From the NCBI GenBank assembly GCA_030141605.1, contig JAQGDQ010000059.1, positions 558,001 through 622,000 of the forward strand: a stretch of 64,000 nt of DNA. The letters are read 5' to 3'. The DNA comes from Tubiluchus corallicola (Eukaryota > Priapulida > Priapulimorpha > Priapulimorphida > Tubiluchidae). A model generated the notes under the pieces. It was not told the DNA's origin and searched no databases. It saw only the letters and a list, made by a program, of their open reading frames with translations. Shown here piece after piece: positions 38,806-50,100 of this stretch (positions are counted from its first letter, which is position 1; every line of letters starts with the position of its first letter). A program made the position numbers and the translations under genes.

Positions 38806-41800
38806 TTACTTTCCTGGAGAAACACATCTGAAATACAAAAAATGATAAAGTGTTAACAATAACGATGACAAGCAAACGTCACTACAGTGAAATTTATTGT
38901 ATCCAACTGTGGAGGAGGCTTTTCTAAAAAGCTATGAAACGGACTGAATGAAACAAGTACTGTCACTTACATGCATGTGTTCGGATCAAAAAATTGAAAA
39001 CTGCTACACACTTCCTGGCCATATGGACAGACGCAATCACACAATTGCTCGTTCCACTTCTTTGGAGGAGTACACTGCCCAGCTAAATTTCCGTTAGGAC
39101 ACAGGCACTGGCAATCCTAGAGGAAAAAGAAATGTGACCAAACAATCAATGACTTTAACTCTAATGTGGTGGTTTAGCAAAATTGTGACAAAAGAATGTA
39201 TGGATGGACGGGCAGATAGATGAGTGAATCATTAAATGAATGAATGAATGAAAAAAGAATAAATGAACAAATGAATGAATGGATGGATAAATGAATAAAA
39301 GAATGAGTGAATGAATGAATGAATGGATGAATGAATGAATGAATGAACGAATGAATAGGTGAATAGTGGATAAATGAATGAGCAAATGAACAAATAATGA
39401 TGAACGAATAAAATATTTCGCTAATCGACCTACCTTATATATCTGGTTTGATGAGCAATCGCTAGGCTTTTTCTTGCAAGCACAAGTGCAGCTGTCTTGT
39501 ACATGATATTCCATAGGTACGTGAACTTCTCCTTTGTACTCAAAATACTGTCCCGCTGTGTACTTTACTTTAATTACCTAATATATGTAACAGTTATGTA
39601 CATTGTACACTTGAACTTTTAGATTAATTTGCAGTTACTTACAAATGGAAATGGAATAAAAAGCCTGAAGAAACTGAAATCTACTACTAAGCAACCATAA
39701 CCATTTTCTTGGACAGGCGGCCAAAACTTAACAATATATTTCCGCTAAAGATCATCGACTTCAGTTTTATTTTTCAGGTCGCCTGGTTGATCTTTAAAGC
39801 TGTTTTTCTAGTTTGCAGGCTTTCAATAATTTTAAGTCAAGAAAAATTTTAATTATATATGGCTGATGAAGTTTTAGCCCCTCGTGTTTTGCTATACCTT
39901 TTTGAAAACTGTCTGTTTGTGAGTAGAAGTGCATTCTAACACATCATCTGTGCAGCATCCATCACACCTGTTCACCTCCACACAGGTGGGCCAGTGTAAC
40001 TCACTGGGATCTTCAGGTTGTGGAACGTTTACGATGTAGGGTCTCACCTTACAGCCAGGAGACACGGCCACTTCATTCTCATAGTAGTTGTCTCGTCTCG
40101 GTTCTAAAAAGAAGCAAATCTGTTGTCAGAGTTGGCAAATAAAAATACACACCACCAACTAGGGTTAGTCAAGTCTACAAAAGAACCTAGTGAATCTCTT
40201 TCAATGAACGGCGGTTAGACGACGTTCAGCTGGAATTATTTTGCATCATTAGCGAAATTCGAACAACTCTTGCATTAAACTACAATTTAGTATTTCATTA
40301 AGCCGTATGGGACAGGTACATAACAATCGAACAAGTGAAAGTCAGGATTTTACATTACTATATTTGTGGCTTAGCAGTAATAAGAATCAGAAAGCTCGGT
40401 CAACCGTAAATAGTTAACTGGATGACCATAACACAAACAAAATTTTGTCGAGTCAACAGCAGTTAAACATTCAAAACCGACCGGGTGTCAGCGCCCTAAC
40501 TTGCAAACTAGTGTTCCGCTTCCTAAATGTCTGTATTTATTCCACTGCACATATTTTACAGCTAGGGACAAAGACAAATAAACACAGGCTGCCGACACGT
40601 AAACTACTAACCTACAAAAATGTTGCTCACTTTACGCTATACTACGCAAGCTACAAACAAAGGTTACAGTAATTGCCAAGTCCCTATTAAAGATGTGCCT
40701 GCCTTTACTGCCAACTGTTTTTGCTTCTATTTTGCACCCTGTATTGTATGTCGTTGTCATTATCAAGAATAATAATAATAAAGAATATTACCAACACTAC
40801 TACTACTACTACTACCTGCGTCTGACAAACTGAAGATGTCAGTTATGCTGGTTTGTCCTGCATCTCCTCTGACCGGTATATCAAGCAAAGTTTTGTTCTT
40901 GGGCGGTGGCGCCCCCGCAACGCGGAATCTTGTAAGAAAGTCATCAACTGAATCAACTTTACTCAACTCTATCAACACACTCTTCGGAATCTGTTTAATC
41001 AATAAAAACTTAATTACAACTTTTGGAGTACGGTATTTGCGGTGTCATAATGATGACAATGCGAAAGTTGTTTTGTTCGATATTTTCAAAGAAACAAATT
41101 ATTGTATCGATTTCACAATACTATATAAAGTTGTACATTTAAAATTGTTGTCGTTTAAAACATGAAGAAAGCTTGTGTAAAACATGTGTAAAAAGTGTAC
41201 ACAGCCGGTATGTGTAAGGATTTTAGGCTGGTATTAGATCCGCGGGCAGCACGTTTCTGTTTCATATTTTTTATTTTAATTGTAACTGTTTGATGTAACG
41301 TGCAGAAACGTATGTCAATAAAACAATATCTGCGTTTTCCTAAAGGTACTATTTCGCAATCTTCCAAGTATGCGCAGTCTAACTGGTAAATTATTGTCAG
41401 TCTAAGCAAATGCAGGCATAACTTTGCATTGTAATGTGTACACCCTTATTAGTTTTATCTTGTGTATATGTTACAGGTAATGTATAAAATTAAGGAATTT
41501 TAAACCGTGATTACTGGCTCAAGACTAGAGATGCATAATTTTCTCGCGTTTCTGTAAAAGATTATCTCTGCGACCCAATGATATTCACGACCCAGTAAAA
41601 GGCCAACAAAGGAAGTTTCGCCAAAACATTATTTCGCTGAGCGTAATAAACAGACAATCCAAGAACTCCAATTATTTCGTTTTTCTTTTCATTTCATTAC
41701 TAATAAGTGAAAAAATGATAATCAGTTTAGCAACGTTCGCAAAAAATTAAACACTTGTGATGACACTCAGAGAGTTGCACATAGATTCATTTAGAGGCTA

Positions 41801-42558
41801 TTATAAAACAATTCGCGATTTATATGATATTTTCCAGTCAATTAGCTGGCAGTTGTTCGGCAAATTAAAGAGTTAAACCAGAAAATAGAGACATGCGCAG
41901 GTTCAGAATTTAGGAAATAAGTTTCACGCTGTGTTTGTGTGAAAAAGTATAATTTTCATCTTCATTTCGAAACTGTAGAAAACGTACGGGTGATAGGTTG
42001 CTAATGCAAACAAAGTTTTTTTATGATTTATGATGTCAAATGATCATTGAAAAAAACGTTTGCAAAAGTAATCACAAAACTAGTAGAAACTCTACTGCAT
42101 CTTTTAATCTTGATTTATTTTTTCAAATAAGTTGGGTTGAGTTGAGATATCGTAATAAGATTGTGTGATTCGTAGCTTTTTTCATAATTAGTGGAAATAG
42201 GTTTTTTGTACAAATGACGCATGAATCGTTGACAAGTTTCCATCTCTGCCTCTTTTGCAAAGTCAAGCTATAGGTAATAGAGTCCAGGGACCAGTTATGA
42301 TTGTTATCTCACCTCTGGTTTTATCTCAGGCTCGCCTACATTTTCCGCAGGTGCAAAACTTTCCGGAAATAATCGACGTAGGCTGAACGGATTTCCTGAA
42401 ATTCGGGAAACATCTCTCACGTAATATCCTCCAACACCATAGTTCTGCCCATCTTGGTATAAATAAGGCCTAAGACTGCCTTGAACCTGTGCGTGAATTT
42501 CACATACACAAACAACAACAAGAAAAACTGAAAACTTATGCAGCTTCAAGTTAGCCAT
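38806..42558 (-). CDS. Secreted PDGF/VEGF-related growth factor (PVF-like), six coding exons
   Basis: Coding exons on the - strand: 42558-42313, 40990-40816, 40103-39898, 39577-39434, 39116-38971, 38827-38806. They total 939 nt, 312 residues, with consistent phases and GT/AG borders. Exon 1 encodes a signal peptide (hydrophobic FLVVVCVCEIHAQ near residues 11-23). Exon 2 resembles the N-terminal propeptide of such factors. Exon 3 carries the cystine-knot core, with CKVRPYIVNVP then PTCVEVNRCDGCC (the PDGF signature, with Asp where Gly/Ser/Thr/Ala is usual) and CTSTHKQ. Exons 4-6 add CTCACKKKPSDC, CQCLCPNG, CDCVCPYGQEVC and CIC, a CxCxC tail like the BR3P/VEGF-C silk-like repeats of PVF and VEGF-C proteins. 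Such ligands dimerise and bind VEGFR/PDGFR-type receptor tyrosine kinases. A - strand AATAAA lies at 38744-38739. Intron 1 contains a retroposon-like 3' end and intron 4 a GAAT repeat. Confidence 0.93.
39205..39418. repeat. Imperfect (GAAT)n tract in the PVF-like gene, intron 4
   Basis: GAATGAAT and ATGG variants over about 210 bases, ending 16 bases from the donor side of exon 4. Confidence 0.9.
40440..40800 (+). mobile_element. Retroposon-like 3' end in PVF-like intron 2
   Basis: The + strand text ends in tcaagaataataataataaag, like a retroposon 3' tail with short-unit repeats. The preceding 300 bases show no protein similarity that could be recognised. It lies immediately beside the (TAC)n tract at the exon 2 donor. 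Confidence 0.35.
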
Positions 42559-43379
42559 CTTGAATAAATTTTTATTAAAACGCGTAAATGAAACAACTGC
42601 GTGCTACACTGCTTGTACGATAACTGCCAAAATCAAGTTTCAGTAATTTTTACAGTATCCTGTTTTAAAGCTACAACCAAGGTCACGTCCAGTTTTAGTT
42701 TTCGTATTTAATTTTACGCAAGAGTCGCTCTTGAATGCTGTTCTTAATAGTAAGTTAGTAACACTATCTACAACTTTCAAGCAAGTTGTTATTTATACGC
42801 ACGAGATGTTGATCTATAATAAAACGTCTTAAGTTTCAAGTTTCTTAGAAGAAAGGTATCGTTTACCCGGAGGTGATTTTTCTGCATCAGTGAATGTTTG
42901 CGTCACTGTAACCGCCCAATAGCGGCTAATGTCTGTAGGCGCTGACTATTATATTTTGGCTAAAACTATTGTGACTGTTTAATTATTGCATTTACATTGC
43001 AAAATTCTTCAATAGCGTGGGAAGTCAGTGATAAAACGGTTATCACGATCTATTGCAGAATATCCGGGCTTGGACTTGGCACGATTTTGAGCAAGTTTAT
43101 TAGTAGTCTTCCATTTTTCGCGAACTGAAAGTCGTTATTTTTGTTAATTACCCTCGCCGATGGTAATCGGTGTGCGGTAGGGCGTTTAGACGCACAATGA
43201 AATGGAAAATTGGAAACTGGATTTCTTGGTTCAAAGGTCAAAGGTAAAAATGTGAGACAACTCGAGCACACTGACGGTCACAGTCAGTTTAAGCCACTGG
43301 CGGATGTTACATTCTCCGTCACAGTATATTGCTTATGGCACATGGCAATGCGTCCAGCATACTTGCGATGTTACACGTT
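42559..43379. other. Upstream flank of the PVF-like gene
   Basis: No exon was recognised. The - strand 5' UTR runs upstream from 42558. CCAAT-like and TATA-like words occur near 42920-42955, but nothing fixes a transcription start. Confidence 0.3.
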
Positions 43380-44890
43380 GCCACGATGCAAAACTTCCCG
43401 CTACAAAAATAGTTTTGTCCTACGGTGTACATACAATTTACTACTCACTTGCATATCCTTATCTCCAGTATTGTGTCCTGTGCTTTGGTACTGCAAAAAC
43501 ATCTGTCCTAAAACCACTCATTACAGCCTAGAATAAGATAGTGAAAATCATTACATTTAGCCCATATCGTGCTCATGCTACACCCTCTTATGTAAAGCTT
43601 AAACTGTTAAAATTTAATGAAATTTACCAATTAGAGCTGGAAAAATTCATGTACCGTTTTGTAAATAAAAACTTACCTGAACTATTCTCTAACTATTTTA
43701 TGTTATCTGACATCCATAACTACGAAACTAGATCTGCCACTCGTGGTCTATATTTTACACCCAGATTCTGTACCACCACTCATGGATTAACTACTATCAA
43801 GTATCAAGCTGTTAAATTCTGGAATTGTTTGAACAGTAATATTAAAGATTCTAACAGTATCTATATCTTGATCTCTAAACTTAAAAAGCAATTGCTATTA
43901 ACTTACGCTGATTAATGTTAAGCTCTTACTCAACTATATCCTATTTTCTTTACCTAACTTAATAATCCTAACTACATTAATATTCATAAAACTGAAAATA
44001 CTACAGCATGGGATGAATCTGTGGCTCAGAAAATGTACTCTAACACTCAATTAAATTTTTTTCCCTCAATTACTGAATAACGAGCTATCGATTCGTACTT
44101 TAAATGCTGTTACTTATAATTATACAAATTAGTTAATCCACAGGCCATTACAGATATTATCCTAAATATCAGGAAATACGCTGTGTTTCTTCTCTTCTTT
44201 ACAGCAGAGTAATTATTAAAGTCATACTGCAGTACTATTTCATGAGTAAAGTTTCAGCTGTTGTTCACAGATTGCACAAGTCTTACCTCTCCTTTATAAA
44301 ATTACTAAAAAACCTATGTAGCTAAATGTTTGTCTTATCAGTATATTGAGAATTATATTATTTAGTATTATTGTCCAAGTCAGTAGATTTATTCTTAATC
44401 AATAAGCCTAGAAATAATGAAGTTGAACTCAAATCAAAATGTATTTAACTCCTGTTGTTGATTAATTGCATTATTAACCCAAAGTGTTTTTATCATTTCA
44501 TAACAATTTTGACCTGTGTTTCACATAAAATCTAAATGCTATTTTTAGTTTTATCAAGATTGACCTTATTTTGTTGCCCGCTTATTAAAGTACATGTATT
44601 TTCTTTACTCTGGATTACTTAATTATACAAGAAACGTCATAATTTTAAAATTATTGTTTCCTAAATTAAACTGATAACATTAATGCCCTAAAAATGTCTA
44701 AAAATCATTTTATCTATATTCGGTAAAGGATAGCAGACTAGGTGACTTTAGTCTTTTCGCTATCCTTTCTCTAGTTCTAGATCTATCTATTCATTTTAAC
44801 CATTCTTCAAAACTTATTAGCGATTCTTTTATTAATCATGTATTATTGTAGTATTATAGAGATAAATAAATTAAAATTGAATTGAATTTG
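43380..44890 (+). mobile_element. 5'-truncated non-LTR retrotransposon (LINE) 3' end
   Basis: The element retains the C-terminal part of a reverse-transcriptase polyprotein (see 43395-43918), an AT-rich 3' UTR, and a terminal tail of ataaattaaaattgaattg type at 44861-44890. Short-unit tails of this kind are common in CR1/L2/Rex-like LINEs of invertebrates. The exact clade cannot be given. Confidence 0.7.
43395..43918 (+). pseudogene. Degenerate LINE reverse-transcriptase C-terminal fragment
   Basis: The frame reads YYSLAYPYLQYC ... KTSVLKPLITA, then a TAG at 43529-43531, then NKIVKIITFSPYRAHATP ... FMYRFVNKNLP ... HNYETRSATRG ... VKFWNCLN, closing at a TAA. These blocks match the thumb and C-terminal region of non-LTR retrotransposon polyproteins. 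The in-frame TAG sits where these proteins usually have Gln (LQ-NK), consistent with a single C-to-T change, so the copy is dead. Confidence 0.8.
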
Positions 44891-47119
44891 ACATAACATA
44901 TATATTTTTCACCCCTTTTATGATGATTTCATCTTTTCTTTTTTTTGCTTCAGTTGTTCATTTGTCTATGAAACATGCGTAACTGTAATTTTATTTTATA
45001 CTATATGCTTTCGATTAATTCTGTTTTTATCAAAATGTGACCAATTTTTTAAAGTAATGTTGTGATTTGGTAATTTTCGATCATTTTGATTGCCATTTTA
45101 ATCAACAATCATTCTGTCTATATGTATCTATCTGTCTGAAGATCACAGGTGGCAAAATAGTGACTGACATACTGTAGGACATTGTTGTAGTTTCTAACTA
45201 TCATGGTTCACCACAAGAAAACTTCTATGTTTAATAAGATACAAATTATGGATACTCATTATGAACAAATCAGCATAATTAATGCCAAATTAGCTTGCAG
45301 ATGAGTAAGCTAAGTTCAGTGCAGCCAAAGCTGACTCATAGCAAAAACAGACTCACAGATTATCAAAAGAAATTAAAACCAGAAAAGCCATTCACAGTAT
45401 AGGAATAAATAAGTATTATCAATCATAATATCTCTCAGTTTCAACGATGACACACAGTTACAATATTTACAGTATCTTTAACTATGCAAAAGCTATTAAA
45501 GATCAAGGTGGTACATTACACAACATGCAAAGCCCACAAATAAATTTACATCTTCATTTATCCTAATTGAAGAGAAAGTGGAAAGAATTACCATTTGAGA
45601 ACTTAATTTGTTATTCTGATAAAATGTACACTTCTTTTCCTACTACAAAGAAAGTTAAGGATCACAAATTGGAGCTGCAAAGCTTGTCTAAATACTGCAT
45701 CCATGAGTTGATCATGTGATTCAAGTTGCAAATATTTTGCTCATCTTGAGGAAAAAATGAGTTCAAGTCAAGAATCTGTACAATTACCAACTAGAGTCAG
45801 TGCCTGACTCCCATCCACAAAATATTTTATAGTGAATAGAATAACTTAATGAAGCCAAGTAGGTGTTCAAAACATCATGTTCTCATTGTTCACCTTTTAG
45901 AGTTCCCTTCCTAACTTTAAGTGAATCATTGATTCTACACTCTAATGAAAATTTAAATGTAACAAACTTAATTGCATACTACATCAGAATAAATAACAGT
46001 TCTCATAAAATCATTGTAACTTTTTATGAAATCCTAGTCTGCTCAATAATAGCAAGCTAAATTTAAAAAATCTGAAAACCTAAGCAGAAATACTCATATT
46101 CATTATCAAGATCAGCATTATTAGATTAACAACAATTTCCATGTGATTAAGAACAAACAACTATTCTCCAACAATACAGGCCGAAAATTATTCAAAACCA
46201 CTCACGTCACAAAAATCAACATCCTTACGACAAAATGGACAGTAATGCAGGTAGATTAGGCTACTTTCTTTTAAAAAAAGAGGCACTAAATTTCTAGTAG
46301 CCACTCAGGGTAACGGGCCACAGCAAAAAGGTGGAAACATCAATACTCCTCATTATTCAAGGAAAACACTAACCTTGTGACTAATTTCTTATTGACAGAA
46401 CCTATCATTCTTCTTCTTGTAGTAAAAAAAGGTTGTAGAAAACTGGGAAACAATCTTCAGGTAAAAAAATTTACGGACAAGAAGAGATCGAGGAAAAAAC
46501 CGGGATTCAGCCATTTTGCATGTAAGAATGTCCAAGATCAAAATATGATAGCAAAATGGTCAAGCTGTCAGTGTACAAGGAACTAGAGGTCTTGAGAGCA
46601 TCTTCTCTTACAGTAGTGGAAGAGGAGAAATGCAGCTAACAGACATTAAACGAGCACTTGAGGGGTTGCAAAGGGTACCAAATCAGAATTGACCAGATTA
46701 TTGCCTGCAGTTTTGCAATATGTCATACTTAAGTTACTTTTGCATTATTATCATGATTGGAAATCAGCTCATATTTTAACTTTCGGTGTTAATGAAATAA
46801 ACCTACAACTTCACTAAAGTAATTTCAGTTATCAATTATTTAATGTGTGACCAAGTAAAGAACGAAACAATCAATAAGCAATATCAAAAAGCGTGACTGA
46901 TATAATTAAATGCAAAATTCTTTGATTAATCCTTAGATAAAATTACACTAAGGCAGTAGGGTACATATTGACATCAAACTACTCTCTATACATATATTAT
47001 ATTATTAAAACGTTAATTTACTTGAAATGATATTATATACACTTCACAATGCCAATACTATAAAAAACTGGACCACTAGTAACTGGTGCTCTAATAGTGT
47101 AGCTTGTTGAGTTTCACTA
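44891..47119. other. Non-coding stretch between the LINE remnant and ADSL
   Basis: AT-rich, with no exon recognised on either strand. It probably includes the ADSL 3' UTR; an ATTAAA on the - strand near 46844-46839 is a weak poly(A) candidate. Confidence 0.35.
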
Positions 47120-50100
47120 TCATACATCTAATGCAGATGTTTTTTCTAACTCATCTGAGTATTTTCTTATCGCTGGCCGGACTTCTTCTTCTAAAAATAT
47201 TGTAACCTAGAAAATGTAGAAAAAAGATGTAACTACAAAAATGCCAATACAGTGCAAAGTAATATAAAATTCTGGGATTTGCTACTATCCTCAAAAGCCA
47301 AAAGACAACCAAAAGTAAAAAGCATCAGAACAGAAAATATTTAAATATCAAAGATGTGTACCCAAAAAGCAAAAAGATGCTTTAAAAAAGATTTCAAAGA
47401 ACAACGTGGCTAATGAGCAACTACACAACAATTCCTCCCAGAGGAATAATGAAATTTAAAAGAATAAAATTCATCCTATAGTATTTACCTGTTGAGGGGC
47501 ACGTCCAATAAAAGATCGCGGATCCAATATCGCATCTAGCTTCTTATGAATTGGCTGAAAAAATGGATTTGCACGGATTCGCTCAAGTAGATCATTTTCC
47601 TCCCCCTCTTCTTTTACTACAGCTGCAGCTTGTTGCGAAAGCACTCTGATTTCTTCATGCACCTCCTAGAAGCATCACACGAGTTTTGTTCAAGTACTCA
47701 AAGGTCACCAGATAATTCGATAATTCAGCTAAATCATATATTATTAAGCTAACTATATATAAATTCAGATATAATTATAACTATTCATATATAATTCAGC
47801 TAATTCATATGTTCAGCTAATTCGATACAGAGGAAAGACCAAAAAGCTTGCATCAGATATGTTTGCCAATATACATTGCAATACTGTGCCATTTAGTGAA
47901 ATTTTGCACAGGTTGCCAGTCATTAGTTTATTATTATTTGTTAGTTTATTATTATTATCACATTCAGTACAATATAATGACATTAAGCACACAGTGACAT
48001 CAAAATTATTACATCATACTGTATTAAATTGTTATGTTTCATACACTATCGTTATCATAAAAGAAAAATTGTACTACAGTGGGCTAGAGAAGCAAAGGCT
48101 TGTATAAGCCCACTGTCATGTGAACCCGATAAAAAAGAATGGATGAGTGAACAAAAAAAGAACTGGGAGAAAGGTTAGATCACACAGGAAGGGTAGAAGG
48201 ATGTGTTAGTGGAAATGGTAGGAAGAAAGATAATAGATTGCGCTATGTTGACATCAGTGATGCCTTGTTTTGCATAATCTGTACCAGGATTGTGGTATGA
48301 CTGCTGCAGTAGGTGTGGGAAATTAGGACGTGTTGTACTTGTTAAGAATCATTGCTCTGTATTTCTTTTTAAATTTTTGAATTGGCTGAACAGTTTTTAA
48401 TTCATCATTTATGTCATTCCAAAGACTTGGGCCAACATTTGCAATGAATTGCCATGCCACGTCTGTTCTACAGAAATTTACGACAAACTCATTCATTCTG
48501 GTTGCGTAATGCCGATTATTTGGTTGGACTGGATTATTAAAGAACGTTGGAAAGAGATTATATTTAGTTTTATACATGTATGCAGCTGTATTCATGTGTA
48601 TTAAATCTGCTACCAAGACCTATTAATGCAAACGTCAATGCTTGCACTAGAATCAAATAGTGTCCCCAAGAATTAACAAATAGACATTACCATTTTTGTT
48701 GGTAGTTTTTACATCATAACTTTGTCTACTTTTCTACAAATAAATAAATGGCAAGAATAAACTACTAAAAAAATTGCCAGATATCAATGTTTTAGATATA
48801 CACATCATATGCACTGCTTAAATAACCATACTAAACAAGCCATTTTTGCTAACAACAGTAAACTGTGTCACACACAACACAGAAATTTACTATTTACTTT
48901 CATGTGTTTTCAGAATCGACAAAACTATTGTTACCTTATTGGTAGTGGGGTGAAACTGTACTTTCTGAGTTTTAAGTGGTGGAATGAAAACCACTAGTAG
49001 AGAAGAGATGAAATACTACACCTGAATGTAACAAACACAAGCATTTTGGAGTTTTTGCACCTTGTCGCATGTTTAAAACCTAGATGAGAATTATACCATC
49101 CCCAAAAAACAACTAAGCACAACAGCTGGATTATATTACTACAGACAGTAATTCAAGTTCTACTTTATCTAAATCACCATTATTAGCAAAATAAGATTTT
49201 TAAAAATCTTACTATGCAAAATACTATGACATTTTTAAACAGGTGAGAAATAGACGAGAATATGGGCTACCTGTCTGTTCTTTCCAGCTTTTACCATTGA
49301 CATAATAATGTTTTCAGTAGCCATGAAAGGCAGCTCCTGTCTTATGTGCCTATCAATGACCTGTAAAAAAACTTGAAATCAACCACAGATGGCAGCACAA
49401 AACTATAAAAAAACTGTAGCAACCAAGACATTATTAAGCAAGCACCATAAAAAACTTACAGGCTTATAATTTAAATTTTGCTTACACAAAGCAAACATAT
49501 ATAACTACTATAAATATTGACCATTGATGAATGATCTATGTTTTCACACAGAAAATTGGAACGAATTTGTACTTCCAGTTTTCATCAGTAGCTGGCAGGC
49601 AAAATCTTAAGAAAATGAAACAGCTTTTTATTAAAATTACACAAGTATAGGTACCATAAGGTTTTTTGCTGAAAGTTATCTAAGAAAAACTACTTAGCGT
49701 AAAATCATTTTTGAAGATGTAAAACTCACAGAAATGAATGCACAATACATCAAGAAATCAATTCCTGAAGACACACTGTCACAACATGTGATAAAATATA
49801 ACCATAGAATTTTAAAAAAAAACTTTAAAATAGTTCAGTAAACACTTACGTAAACAGCAATGCAAACAAACCAAAATTATTTTGCCGTGACTGCACTAAG
49901 CCACACTGCAATCACATCAAAATTATATAGTACACAAAGGCTTTCTTTTAAAATGCAGTTATCAAAAATTAAATATTGAGCAAGCTTTTGTGACAATTTT
50001 GGCCCATCAAGGAAAATATGTCATGAAGAGAATTGTGCAAACAAGTCAGGGTCTTTCCACCCAAAACAAAGTCACTGTAAGATCCCAACGGATGAGTAAT

